Assembly (NCBI GenBank): GCA_038496675.1 | Contig: CM076659.1 | Span: 13,434,712 to 13,498,711, forward strand | From: Rachycentron canadum | Lineage: Eukaryota; Chordata; Actinopteri; Carangiformes; Rachycentridae | Direction: 5' to 3' | Length of the DNA: 64,000 nt | In this document: piece after piece, positions 13,049 through 24,885 of the stretch | Layout: every line of letters begins with the position of its first letter | Position numbering within the stretch: the stretch's first letter is position 1 | The notes under the pieces: generated by a model | Seen by the model: only the letters and a program-made list of their open reading frames with translations | What the model was told of the DNA's origin: nothing | Databases searched by the model: none | Program-made: the position numbers and the translations under genes

Positions 13049-15509
13049 TATTCTTCTCACATGCACGCACTGCATATTTTTCTCTGTATCTCACAGACCT
13101 GTTGGCTGGAGGTGCATATGGTTTAGTTTTAAAGGATAAGGCCACTTAACTAACAATATGACGGTCTCTAACTACTTGCCAGTATGAGCCACAAGCCCAT
13201 TTGTTCCTACCATAAATCTTTAAACAAATGGCCACAAATCCACATATTAATTTGAAAAAAATTAAGTAATTTACAAAAACACCTGGGCACAATATTTTTT
13301 GGCAAATGCGACAGTTGTAAATCGAGTATTTGTTGTGGACTATTTTCAACCATGCATGCACACAGGTGTGCTAGCAAGTATTTACAGCAGCAGGGAGGTA
13401 CATGTAGGATCAACTCAAGAAACTTCTCCCAGTGCCCATGTTAATGAGCGTATGGGCACTCCAATCTGTCTTTGGTTGAAAGACTCCTGTCACCCTCTGT
13501 TTGGGTGCTCAATCAAGTTCAATTTTGTTTAATTCCCCATTTTAAGCCATATGTCCTTCGGGGGCTGCGGTGTAGTCCCTTTCTCTCACACAAACAAACT
13601 CTTTTGTAGAGTGCAGCATAATAAAATTGCTGTTGTTCCTCCAATTACACTTGGTGCCTGGGCAAAAATAAATCAAAGGAAAAATAGGGTGAAACTGTGA
13701 ATGTGTAAATTTCTATTTCAGTGTTGTTATTCAAGCCTGCATTCCCGTCCCATGTGACTCACCTCAAAGTGGAACACACGCAGTAAACATAATTACTTTT
13801 CTTGTATTATATGCACTGTACCGTTCACGCAAACATCTTAACAGGCCAACGGCATGATTTCAATTTGCAGGTCTCCCTGTGACAGTGAATCCTCTGCATG
13901 CCTGACAAGTTTATTTAAAGAGCAAATTATGCCACCATTTGTTATAATCTCAGTTTTATTGACTATAATAACTACATGGGCTTTGTACCAGCTGAATTGA
14001 GAGCCCTGCATTTGGTGTATCGTGATTAAAAAACTGAATTATACTGAGTGGTGAATGAAATGAATTGATAAGACCAATCCTCTGCCTTCTAAAACAATAG
14101 GCGTAAATGTTTAAGCCATTGTTTGGTGTTAAGGAATTATCCAAAATGTGCCAGGCAAGCAACGCAGATAACCACATTAGGAGAGTCATCATCAGCTGAG
14201 CTGAGGAGCAGAGAGTCAGGGAGGGAGAGTTTTTTTTTTTTTCTTTTAGGAGCTGATAGGTGGGAACGAACATGGCTCTAAGCATGGAACAAACGATGGA
14301 ATGATAAAGTGGAGTGAATAATGCGATATTGAAGTGTTAGCAGAAAGACTATTTTCACTGAAAAGATAGCTGTACTTTTGTGATGAGTAGGTAAGTTTGA
14401 TAATTGTGTTTCAAGTTGAGGAGTATGCCTTTGAAGTGGACTTTCTTTTTATGTCATGTATAGTGTACGTGCAATAAAAAGCAGAAGCTGCAGTGCTCTG
14501 ATGCACAGTGTATTACTTTTTCTTTTGGCTTTGATGTCAGGGGGTCTCCACGGTTGGAGATTCCCAAGCCTATCAATATGTAACGTCAATGAAATACTTA
14601 TCTGTTTACCCAAACTCATTTGACCTGGACGGTTACACAACAGCATTTCTGCTTTTATCAGATACTGTTTACTTCTGCTATTTTGTACTTGAAAATGTAA
14701 ATGGTTTTGCCCGAAGGAGGATAAAAACAGAATTTTTACATTTTCTCATGTTCATTTAACAAAATACATTTTAAAGTAACTGTTATTATGATTATTTGAG
14801 CCAGAAAAGTGTTTTTCTGCCATCAACACAAACAAATACATATTCAGTTAAAATAACTGATAACAATTCATGTCTGAATCTGGAACAAAGTACTGTTTGT
14901 TTCACAATTATATGATACCTGATCTGTGAGCTAATTAGGTAATGCAATGTCCTTTATTCTGCTTTAGAATAACATTTAAACAACAGACAGAATTACTCAT
15001 TAAGTTATATTTGCGCTAAATCCCCCTGATATCTAGGTCTCTGGAAGCAAATACAAGCGCTTGTTTGAGGAAAATGTTTTATTGTTTGCCCTTCAAACTG
15101 TGCAAAAAAGCAGATGGAAAGTAGATAGAATACCAGTATCTATTGTGTTTTCAAAAATTGTTTCATTTTTTTTAAACTTCAGTCACAAAAAACAGAACAG
15201 ACCGGTGAATGGCAGTTTTCCAAAGATAAATCTGGATTGTTCATTTTAAATGTCATGGATAATTTGTCCCCAAGTGCTGCCCATCAAGTTACACATTGTC
15301 ATGGTAACAGCAACAGATGAAAAAACAAGCGGCGCAAGAGAGCATCTAATAACTCCTTTCAGTCAGATCGCAGTGTTTATATCTTTGTATTTGTAATTGT
15401 TCTTGGTTTCATTTAAAGTATAGAATCTTTCAGTTTTGCAGGAGTCAGCTGCACACTGATATGGAGAATTTTCTTTTTTCTGTTTTTTTTTTTTTTTTCT
15501 TTTTCATAG
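11748..15509. other. Non-coding stretch upstream of the C10orf90 large exon
   Basis: No exon recognised. It contains a CA repeat at 12999-13046. An open frame at 13299-13532 has protein-like composition but no good donor or acceptor and no recognised domain. The stretch ends with a very long pyrimidine tract (about 15470-15505) leading into TAG at 15507-15509. Confidence 0.5.
12999..13046. repeat. (CA)n microsatellite
   Basis: Pure CA tract of about 48 bp. All overlapping Thr-His frames here are repeat artefacts. Confidence 0.97.
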
Positions 15510-15655
15510 GCTTCAAGTGAGGATATTGCTGCTTCACTGCACAGGAATGTCCTGTCATGGGGTGTGTGGTGGGGGCAAGAGAAGAAGGAGAATGTGTCTC
15601 TTAGAGCAATAACACAGTCTGCCTACTCTCTGACTGCAGATAGTGGATCCTGCAG

Positions 15656-16607
15656 TGGACTTTCCAATTTGTTCAAGACGAGTTCGAGAGAAGTGTCCCA
15701 GATGTGGTGGGAAGGAGTCCAAAGACTGCATTTTCTTCCATCACCATTGCAGCCAAGAAGGTCTTGCCATCACTTTCCACATCTGAGGACCCTGTGCATC
15801 CATCAACTCCATCGTGGTCTGTGAAGGTGACCAAAACTACCAGAGACCTTTGGGCCTTATTCACAATGAGAGTGTTTAACTCCCAACCGGACATGTGTCC
15901 TCCTACCACTGTGACACCAAATGTGTTTAGACAGGTCTATTCACCAGCTGATGCAGTAGCAGTGGGAGATCCAGGACTGAGGAAAGTGCAACTTGTACAA
16001 CGCAGACTGAGCTGCACAGGGGGCAACAGAAAGCGAGACGTGATAGGTGGCTCTTTAATGAACCTGTCCTCGCTGTCTTCCTACCAGACTTGTATCCACC
16101 ATGAGGTGCCTCTGAGGTCCACTAGCTCTGTTGTGTTTTTGGACAAGTTACTTTCTATTTCCCTCGTGGAACTAAAGGGAGGAACAGCAGGTCAACCCAC
16201 TTTGTACAGGTCCACCTTGTCCATTCGCCTTGGTGTTGCATCCAACTGCAGATCCTCTACAGATAACAAACCAGCCAAAACAAATCAGGGTTACTGGAGA
16301 CACAGAGCAGCCATGTTGGGCAGAAACAAATGCAATGGCCGAGAGAGTGGTTTGGGTCACTTCAGAGGCTCTCTATCAAAGCAGCAGGGCCGCGAGGTCG
16401 AACAAATAGCACCCGCTCATGGTATTAACAACAAGGCTGATGATTTAGACACACAGCACCACAGCTCTACTTTGGGATTATTGTCATTCAGAGGGCCAAG
16501 CCCCTCGAACACAAAGGCTGGCAGGCAGAAGGGGAATGCAGATGAAGCAGCCTTCCCCTCGGAGAGCAATTTCAGGCACAGGCAGCATACCTTCAATATT
16601 GGCCCAG
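15656..16607 (+). CDS. c10orf90: C10orf90 large exon
   Basis: This is the longest credible coding stretch in the window, open in one frame from 15644 to past 16607. The exon ends at a good donor, CCCAG|GTATGA (GT at 16608), leaving phase 1, which matches the next exon. The product is Ser/Thr/Arg-rich with no membrane segment. It contains FSSITIAAKKVLP and VVFLDKLLSISLVEL, which I take as the conserved islands of this fast-evolving part of the protein. The start is uncertain. An acceptor at 15655 (CCTGCAG) gives phase 0 in the main frame, while a far stronger acceptor at 15507-15509 opens a different frame (15510-15824) that would need a shift of frame to join. Upstream exons and the true start codon are not resolved. 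Confidence 0.75.
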
Positions 16608-17254
16608 GTATGAATTTCATCACCTTGCTTCAGAAGTGAAAATCTAAACTACCCACTCCAATTGATGTGTATATTCCTTTCAGTGGCTCGTATATTCTGA
16701 AGTTATTGAAGATAAGATCACGTTTCCGAGGCATAACAGTAAGCTGAACGTGGTGCCGTGGTGGTCTTAGAGGGTGGAAAGTCGTAATTTTTTTCCACTG
16801 CCTCTCGCCTTTTGATTTATACTTTATGCATAGCTAATAGACCCATACTTCTCCTACTGTACATTCACAATGTTTAGACTAAATCCCATCTGGTACATGC
16901 ACACACTCAGTTCAGCTGCAGAATTTAAATAAAGAACAAACACTTTCATTTATCCTCCTTTGACTTCCAACAGTTCTATATAAAATCTGAAGTTAGCAAC
17001 TGCGACTGAATATATTAACAATGGGTTGCAAATCTAAAGATAGACCAGATTTGCATGATTTTGAAGAATCTTTCTCAAGATCTCCTGGTACATAAGTTAG
17101 AATAAGATCAAGGTTATAACTGTATTAGGAAATACAGTGCAGTCTATGCTACTGAGGAGATCCATGTTTAATTGTTGGTGACAGACTCTTCGTTACTTCT
17201 TCGGGGTAATATACTAGGCCCATTTTTGCATTTTACTTTATTCACTTGTGCCAT

Positions 17255-17490
17255 CTTAAAAGAGTAGTTTCACAATATTTTTTATTTTCTTGCTGTGCAG
17301 TAGATAGACCTACCACTCATGACTATACAATTAATATTAGTTAGCTTATCTTAGCTTAGCATAGAGACTGGAAATAGGGGAGAAAGAAGTAAGAGGTGGG
17401 AAACAGCTTGCCTGGCGTTTTGCAAAGATAACGGAATCCGTTGATAGCATCAGTACAGCTCACAAAGTAACAGGTTATATTTCGTTTCAC
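17255..17490 (-). mobile_element. Teleost dispersed non-autonomous element, copy 1
   Basis: Contains 'agagtagtttcacaatat' at the left, 'ttagcttatcttagcttagc' in the middle, then 'gagactggaaatagggg', 'aaacagcttgcctgg' and 'ggaatccgttgatag'. In this order it matches a short element found all over percomorph genomes and transcripts ('...gaactattcc', 'tatgctaagctaagctaa', 'ccaggctagctgtttcc'), in the complementary orientation. A second, opposite copy lies at 37545-37735. It has no coding capacity. Recognition is from memory of the consensus, and boundaries are approximate. Confidence 0.7.
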
Positions 17491-17898
17491 TGTCACCACA
17501 TGCAGCCAAGAAATAGTCTGGCTTGCCCCAATTCCCCCTTTTCAGGCTCTATGCTAATGTCTCCCAAAAATTTCTTTAATTTTAAGGCATGGTGTAGTGG
17601 CACTGGTAAGCTGAATGAATTTATTTATATTGATATAATGAGTCATAAGATTCCATACATAATATGCAGATTAGCTACTGTGCTTCACATGCAGCGGGGT
17701 GGCCTGTACAGTACTGTCAGTGGATGTCACAGGCAAGAGGACTCAAAAAATGTAATCTGAAATGTCGCAGCCTGGAGCACATTCAGAGTGTTACCTGCCT
17801 TCTTTACGAGTTAGATGAGCTCTCCCAAGAGAAACAACACTTTTAATTATTAAACAACCCTCTCCACTCATTGTAACACTTACTTTCTGCACAGTCCC

Positions 17899-17948
17899 TT
17901 TATTTTATTTATTTATTTATTTATTTTTTTTTTTTTGGGGGGGGGGGG
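17899..17948. repeat. (ATTT)n followed by poly-T/poly-G junction
   Basis: Tetranucleotide ATTT units pass into about 13 T and then about 12 G (17937-17948). A similar T-to-G junction occurs at 22225-22263 in a downstream intron of the same gene. Confidence 0.95.
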
Positions 17949-18515
17949 TTGTTAAACTTTTGGAAACTGTTTTTCCACTGGTTCAGTGCATTGACTTACC
18001 TAAAGTATATGACACATCATGCAGAAATAACTTGACCATCAGTTGTATCATATTCTGTGTGGTTCCCAGAGCATGTGATGGTGATGCTCTGTCTACGCAC
18101 CACGGGATGATGGCAGGATGTTCAATGGACATATTTCGTAAACGGTAGAGGAATGGGGTTACAGGCGCAGGATGGATGCACTGTCACCTATTACATTATT
18201 CATAGGCCACACTCATGTTCCCTCAGTTTTTTTTTTTCTTCTAAGGGGAGGGGAAGGCTGAAGGTCAGTTTGAGGCCAGTTCATTTTCCCATTTCTCCAG
18301 CTCATAAAAGCTTAGATGGAACTGACAAACATGAAAACTGTAACTATAACTCAGCCTGAATGTGGATGAATACAATCATCTACATCTAAAGTTCTTTTAT
18401 ACCAAACAGTATAACAAAGTACAGTAGAAACTGCAAAATCAACTTACATTTCTTTAATGATGTTGCTTGCTAAATTGAGTATCACACAGTCATCTCCTCT
18501 TCTCTGTCTCTGAAG

Positions 18516-18688
18516 TAGACTCCAGAACATGGAGCAAGAAGACAGTGACTGACAAAACAGAGGAACAACAGGAACATGGCCCTTCAGCAGAACCTCAAAA
18601 TGTCTCTGCTTTGGATCAGACCTGTTACTATCATTCCCAAGTGAAGGCTGACTCTGTGGAAGGCACACCCAAGACTCTCAGCCTCAAA
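18516..18688 (+). CDS. c10orf90: C10orf90 coding exon before the ALMS motif
   Basis: The acceptor is a tandem NAGNAG site (TGAAGTAG at 18511-18518). Splicing at the first AG starts the exon at 18516, at the second at 18519. Both keep the frame set by the phase-1 donor at 16608 and differ by one residue (V-D or D). The peptide reads on through DSRTWSKKTVTDKTEE and ends TPKTLSLK at the donor AAA|GTAGGA (GT at 18689), phase 0. It is hydrophilic and Lys/Glu/Gln-rich, with no domain of its own. It links the large exon to the ALMS exons, and frame consistency on both sides supports it. Confidence 0.75.
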
Positions 18689-20025
18689 GTAGGAGCCACA
18701 TTTCTGTCTTTTTTTATTAGACACATTATTTTTTGCCTTAAAAAAATAACCTGCAGAATATCAACAAACACTGAAGTGTACCAAAACAAACCCGACTCAA
18801 AATATTTAAGTACTGTTAGTGCCTTTGGAAATCTTGGCCAAGGTTCATTTATTGGAAATTTTAGGTAGCTTTTAGGCACATCTTATGGCCTGCTCAGTTG
18901 TCACGGAGATGGCTCAGGTGTTGTCACATGACAAAAGTGTAAATATTGGGTCGCACGATACAGGTAGGAAGTCTTCCACATGATCTTTATGTCAACTGGG
19001 CAAACTCCACTGGTGATGAAGGCCAAAAGATGTTACTGAAAACTCTAGAAAAAAATGGATCTTGTTTTTTTATTATTTTTATTATTATTATTATTATTTT
19101 TATACTATAAAACAAAATGACACCATAATACAAAATTAGAGGAAGCTGTAGTTAATTTTTTAGTATTGATGACATTAATATAGATAGCAGCAAATAGATT
19201 TCCTAATTTCTACTTATTCTGCTGCTTTTAAGTTTAGAAATATGAAATAATCAGTGAAGCCACTGATGATCCAAATAAAACAAATAATGGTTCCACAAAG
19301 TACAGAACCAGGACTGGTAACATTGATTTATGAAGTCAAGAAACACCATGAGCAGCTGTTTTATACACAGTGTTACCACACAGGGTTTATAATCAGATGT
19401 GGAAAAGTGCAGCATATGTGCCATATGGAACCTTTAAAACCTTAGGGATGATATATTTGACTATTTCAATTAAGGTTTCCCACATAGAGAATTGTAATGT
19501 GTTTACTGTTGGAATAAAGATTATCACAACAGCAGTGGCATCTCTTGAGGGCCGATTTTTACACTTGGAGAGATTTGTTTTTCTTAGTTGGTGTTTGAAA
19601 CAGCCTCTGCCAGTTAGTGGGGGAGTTAATAAAGTCTTTAATAATGACAAGAATTCCCGTTTTGTGAAACTTAAACTTAAAAAAAAAAAGAAAAAAAAAG
19701 TTTTATGTCAGTGTTGTGAGGGAAGAACCTGTGAGGTTTGTGGGGCTTTCAGAAGGATTCAGATTCCCCTTGTGGGTAAAGCTCTCTTACCTTTATGCTC
19801 ACTAAAGCTGAGCATGGTATTACCATGTTGCCTATACCTCCTAGCTATTACAAGGCTGTGAAAAGGATTCTCCAAGGTTAAGGAATAGATTAAGGATATT
19901 TTCAGGATAGATTCTAACCCAGTGGAGATTTTTTTTCTCTTTTCTCTGGATTAGAGACTATGAGTTAAACTGTATTCTTCCCACCAACAAGCAGCTTAGT
20001 GTATTTATCCTTCTCCCCTCCCCAG
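18689..20025 (+). other. C10orf90 intron
   Basis: Phase-0 GT-AG intron of about 1.3 kb. It contains an (ATT)n tract at about 19068-19102 and A-rich runs near 19680-19700. It ends in a strong pyrimidine tract, CCTTCTCCCCTCCCCAG. No other feature seen. Confidence 0.8.
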
Positions 20026-20206
20026 GAAGCTTTGGAGCTCTTCAGGCCAGAATTCATCAGCCGATCTCAGGGTCGGGTGACGAGGTTGGAGCAGAGGGCC
20101 AGGAGAAGGAGAGTACTGCAGGACTCCGATCCGGACTTGGTGCAAGGCCTTGGGGAGGATCAAAGCAAACGAAAGGGGAACTGCACGACCCCAGACCCAC
20201 TTAGCG
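20026..20206 (+). CDS. c10orf90: C10orf90 ALMS-motif exon A (LFRPEFISRSQ)
   Basis: Starts in phase 0 with EALELFRPEFISRSQGRVTR, followed by LEQRARRRR and an acidic/basic linker ending TTPDPLS. The LFRPxFIxRSQxRxxRLE pattern is the opening of the ALMS motif in ALMS1, CEP295 and C10orf90. The donor is AGCG|GTTAGT (GT at 20207), leaving phase 1. The linker after the first block varies among family members, so lower similarity there is expected. Confidence 0.92.
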
Positions 20207-21880
20207 GTTAGTACAGTTTACTGGCTCTTAACCCTGCAAAAGCAGAAGCCATTACATAGAATAGGTTACCTATATGCCAAAAAGAAAATTAATCAGAGGA
20301 TTTCAGTGTTGCGGTCAGACCACAATGATAAAAGCAACACCACATAAGCTGAGGTCATATCATAGAAGGTCCTGGTTGTTGTGGAAGTGTGCCATCAGCC
20401 CTGGTGACAACAGCGTGTGATTCACAGTCTGGCATTTAGAGATTGGATAGTCAATTCAAAGCAGGCCCTCATCTTCCACATCAATCTTTTACCATGTTTC
20501 CCATCTGTTGTTACGTCATCTCTGTAGAAACCAAAACAGTCATCTCTGAACTGCTGTGGAAGCTCTTCCAGTGGGTGTAGCTGAGTGGAGACAAGTAGTC
20601 ATTTAACTACATAGGGAACTTCTGAACTGTGTCTCAAATAATTCACTCTAACCTTAGCAACCCTGGCATGTCTGGGAGAGGGGAAAGGGAGAAAGGTGGG
20701 GGGGGGGATTTAGATATTATTCTCCATATAGGGTAGTGGTTTTTATCCAACCTTGCTCTCTGCTGGTCATTATTAAGTACTGCAGATCAGTTAAAGCCTG
20801 TTTGCTTCTGATGCTGTTGATGCAGGGCAAACAAGTTGAAACCAGTGCATTGAGAATATAATGCTCCTTTAAATGTTTTTTCCCTACTTATCCCATCCAA
20901 AGTGAAAAAAATTCAGCCAGCTAACATTTATACATAATATTGTAGCCAAAAAAAAGAAAAAAAAACATAAATAGGAATTCATAAGATTAGATCAAGCATA
21001 AAACAGAGGCACACCGAAATGAAAAAATTCATTTAAATGCAAAATGTCTTCTTTAAACCAGCATTTATCAAAAATGTTACCCAGCAAAGCACAGAAAATG
21101 CCTGTACAATGCCTCTGGTTGTCAGTAAAAAAATAGTAATAGTAAACAACCAAGTAACATGATAATACTCTCCTTCTGGCTTCAAATCTTTGTAACAACA
21201 AGTGTTTGTAACATTGTTTGATATTCATAAAAGTGTAGAATATGGTTGCTGTGCAGGAAATGTTGCCATATACTCAGAGTTTTGTTTATCTTTGTCTCAT
21301 ATTGAAGCTCCCAGACTTACAAACTCTGACAAGGTCTTGTTCAATTGAAGGGAGCACACACCACATACAACATTTCTCTCAGCAGCTTTAACTCAACTGT
21401 TTGATTCTCCACTGTGCACTTTTGGAAAAAATATAAGATTTTGAAAAGTTGATGGATTTTCTACATAGATTGCAGTAATATCAAACTTTCTTAGATGCAT
21501 TCTGGTTATACCTGCAGGTTTTTTTCACACATTCATCACACCAGATTGTTTACAGCAATTTGTCTTTGCAGCCCAAGTCCAACTGTACTGGATACCCAAC
21601 TTAAGTAAAATATTATTAAGAAGGGAGGCCTAATACCTTAGGTAATCAAAGTGCTAGAACTAAACCTTGGAAGGTCATGGAGGAATTAGAAAACCTAAAA
21701 AGCTCACACTGATCTCTGACTGACATCTGAAGTCTAATTATGAACAAAGAGTCTTGGTTCTGTTGACCTAAGCAGTAGCAGTCACGCAATTCACTTCAGT
21801 CTGTGACAGACTAGTCAGACAGGACTGGATATGGGTTGATATGTATCTTTGTGCCTGTGTAGACACGCACACAAGACACA

Positions 21881-21927
<47 letters not shown>

Positions 21928-22103
21928 ATATAACATATGTTAATAATCAAGTGCGTAACTGTCTGAAAAAGAGAGAGATCAGACACAGACCTCAGTGTTA
22001 ATTTACATATTCAAGATTCATTTACATATTAATTCTTATTTGTTATTCCAATGTGTTTGCATGTGTGTGCGTTTGCATCTTTGTGCACGTGTGTGTGTCC
22101 TAG
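20207..22103 (+). other. C10orf90 intron
   Basis: Phase-1 intron of about 1.9 kb, ending TGTGTGTCCTAG. It contains a G-run at about 20698-20707 and a CA microsatellite at 21881-21925. Confidence 0.8.
21881..21925. repeat. (CA)n microsatellite
   Basis: About 45 bp of pure CA, preceded by imperfect CA-rich sequence from about 21862. Confidence 0.97.
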
Positions 22104-22167
22104 ATAACCTTTTCAAGCCTAGAGAGAGGTCTATATCAGGCAGAGAGATGCAGCTGAGGTCCAGACG
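22104..22167 (+). CDS. c10orf90: C10orf90 ALMS-motif exon B (DNLFKPRERSIS)
   Basis: A 64-nt exon. With the G carried over from the previous exon it encodes DNLFKPRERSISGREMQLRS, then the first two bases of an Arg codon. This is the second conserved block of the ALMS motif (NLFxPRxRxISxxEMQxRxxR). The donor is GACG|GTGAGT (GT at 22168), phase 2. The exon is too short to be noticed as an open frame, but its sequence is among the best conserved in the window. Confidence 0.93.
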
Positions 22168-22751
22168 GTGAGTTCTGCCATCCAAACCCACGTCAATTGA
22201 TGTCACTCTGTCTCTTTGTTGTTGTTTTTTTTTTTGTTTTTTGTTTTTTTTTGGGGGGGGGGGTGTTTTGTTTTTTATTCAGCACATTCAGCACAATCCA
22301 TCATACATGTCATGCCATGTGTGCAGGTTTGTGCACAAGCATGAAGAGCAGTCACACACACCCACATACTGTATTGATACAATAGATGTTTGATGCCCAA
22401 ATGTCTCGACAGGAGATTTGAGCTACCCTCTGTATACCTTATCTCTTTTTTTCTTTCCTTATCTGGAAAGGCACACCTGATCAGACGATGGCTGCCCATT
22501 GTAATTTTTTTCAAAAGCAACACTATCTGACTTAGAGGATCTCTTAACAAATTGGCTGTAGTTGTGGGAGTGAAAAAGGAGCCCGTTTGAGACCTGTTTA
22601 TCAGTGGATCCAGGTCTTTGCCGGCTGTGGTCCCACAAGATAATACCTTGTCTCTAGTATGCCAATCTGTTGGCATAGCTTAGCCACCCTCAAACTTCTG
22701 ATACTGTATTCCTCTGCCCTGTACGAATTTGCCTTTTTGTTGTGTCTGTAG
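22168..22751 (+). other. C10orf90 short intron
   Basis: Phase-2 intron of 584 bp, ending TTGTGTCTGTAG. It contains a T-rich tract followed by 11 G (about 22225-22263). Nothing else recognised. Confidence 0.85.
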
Positions 22752-22851
22752 GATTTACAACAAGCTGCCAGAGGTGACAAAGAAAAAAGAGGAGGAGAAA
22801 AAAAGAGCTGTATCACAAACCAACAGATTGCGAGCAGAGGTCTTCAAAAAG
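22752..22851 (+). CDS. c10orf90: C10orf90 ALMS-motif exon C (RIYNKLPEV)
   Basis: The exon completes the split Arg codon and continues IYNKLPEVTKKKEEEKKR, then AVSQTNRLRAEVFKK. This is the third block of the ALMS motif: YNxLPEV, then a Lys/Glu-rich predicted helix, then RLRAxVFKK. The donor is AAG|GTAGAG (GT at 22852), phase 0. The highly charged helix probably forms a coiled coil. In ALMS-motif proteins this region is linked to centrosome targeting, a family property that is not tested here. Confidence 0.94.
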
Positions 22852-24885
22852 GTAGAGTTAGGATTTTTTTTCAGCTCAAAACTGTTGTTTACTGTACATG
22901 AAAACTGTCAACTTCAAATGTAATTCAGTAAAATATAAAACACAGACACACCAAGATCACAAATATCACACACACACAACACAACACACAAATGGGAAGG
23001 CTGAAAGATGAGGAGAGTTTTTGGAAGTGCAGGTGCTGGTCACTGTGGCCTAGTTACACTCATCTGTCACACAGGGGGTGGGCTGTTTTTAGGTACAACT
23101 ATTTATTTTCTTTTTCCTTACTTTTTAATGTTGCAGAACAATATTACAGTTCAATTTTCCACCGTATGCAGAAAGTAAGCTGAGAACTAAACTAGGCCAA
23201 ACACAGTCATCTTATAACTGTGGTTTGGAGATGTTCACAATGGGTGTTTGCACAGTATTTTTTATGGCACCCACATTTTACCATACCTATGAATATATTT
23301 TAGTTTTTTCAAAGGACACGTATCTCCAGCATGGTCCCAAGAATCAAAACAGAATCTGAATAAAAACAAAATAACATCAGAGCAAACTAGGATAGAATTT
23401 TTTTTTTTTTTTGAGGAAATGTCACATCAAAAATCTTCTGTCACCCATGAGGATAAAATGAAACATGCTGTGACTGTCATCCAGCAGAGGTCACTGTTTG
23501 ACTGCCAAAGCTGGATGCTCTGTCATTTATAACACTGGACCGTCCCCACTTCACCTTGCATTCAACATTTGGGTCTATATACTTTCCTCATATTTTATAT
23601 GGAATCTGTTTGTCTGGTGTTTCCTTCTAAACCAGATCAGAAAATACTACTGAAGCTTCTTATGATTCATGACAGATCTAAAGCTTCACTCTGTCACAAC
23701 TGAGCCCATTTCGTACTCTATACCATAGTTTAATTTAAGCTTTCAGAACTGTAGAATGGAGAAATTTCACACAGTAATAACTATATTACTTATTTTGGTC
23801 CCTTCTACCATGATGCATAGAACCTGCATTGCATTAACAGGCATCATCCACCTCCCCCAACAGTGAAAAATGAATGATATATTTAGGACATGCAGTGTCA
23901 GACAGATCCATTCAGCTTTGCTTGTGGGTGAGCCTTCACTCACTCTCCCATTATAACCTAACCACAACAATGAATTCACTGTCAGTCAGGTGACATGTGA
24001 CAAATGTGAAGAGATGGTTCCAATCTCTTACAGATAATTACACAATCATGGGAGCTTCACATAGTATGTGTCAATGTGTATCTGTGTGTGTGTGAGAGAA
24101 GGCATGTGTATGTGTATGTGATTGTGAATGTGTTTACCAAGATGTTTTTCAGGATGATCTAAAGCTGACTGGCCTCTCTCTCATTTGCCAATGTTTAGGT
24201 AAACTATGACATCATGATAAACTTATCTTATGCAAAACGCTTTGACTCTACAGTACATTAGAGCTGTGGCGTTTACTGACACAGCCAAACTTTAGAGCAC
24301 GATATCACGTCAAATGGCTTAGTAAAGGAATATTTTATTTATTGGAAAAATGGAGCAGGCAGGACTGTTGAGATGCCAGTGTGACCTTGAGACCTCTCAA
24401 ATGAAGCTATTAACCAGGCTCAACCACAGCGAGATTGGGAGAAAAGGAGCGCGTCCCTGCCCGATAAACACTGAGTTGTGTATGCCTTAGAGGTCTCATT
24501 TTTTTATGTCATAAAGTGCACACATAGAGCAGCGGAGCCCAGAACAGACTCACAGTGGGGTGTGATAGCACAGGATTGAGGGTGGATGGTTTTGAATGCT
24601 GGCTGAAATGAGATTCCAGCTGTTGGGTAGTTTTGTGAAAAGGAGGGGTGATTGGATGCCAGGGTGTGTGGTCAGATAGCAAGTTAGAATAATTCCCCCT
24701 AGCTGGGCTTTGCCACCTCAGGGGTGAGGCAGGTGGGAATGAAAGCCAGTTTAACAGTGGGAATCTCTGCTGTGTGATGCAGAACTGCTCCTAATAGATT
24801 GAAGGAAGGGAAGAGCAGCTAGATCTGTTTTCTTTTTCTGTTAATCTGACAAGTTATCAATACTATTGTTTGTCTTGTTTTGCAG
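22852..24885 (+). other. C10orf90 last intron
   Basis: Phase-0 GT-AG intron of about 2.0 kb, ending TTGTCTTGTTTTGCAG. It contains small CA/TG-rich patches (22965-22990, 24078-24130) and no recognised repeat family. Confidence 0.85.

Larger units (their letters stand above)
16608..18515 (+). other. C10orf90 intron (with one dispersed repeat)
   Basis: GT-AG intron of about 1.9 kb in phase 1. It holds a 'gctaagctaag'-family element and an (ATTT)n/poly-T/poly-G tract, both listed separately. Otherwise nothing is recognised. Confidence 0.75.

Noticed and set aside
13299..13532. 77-codon frame as an upstream C10orf90 exon
   Set aside because: Protein-like composition, but no convincing acceptor or donor and no known similarity. 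The phase could not be linked to the neighbouring exons.
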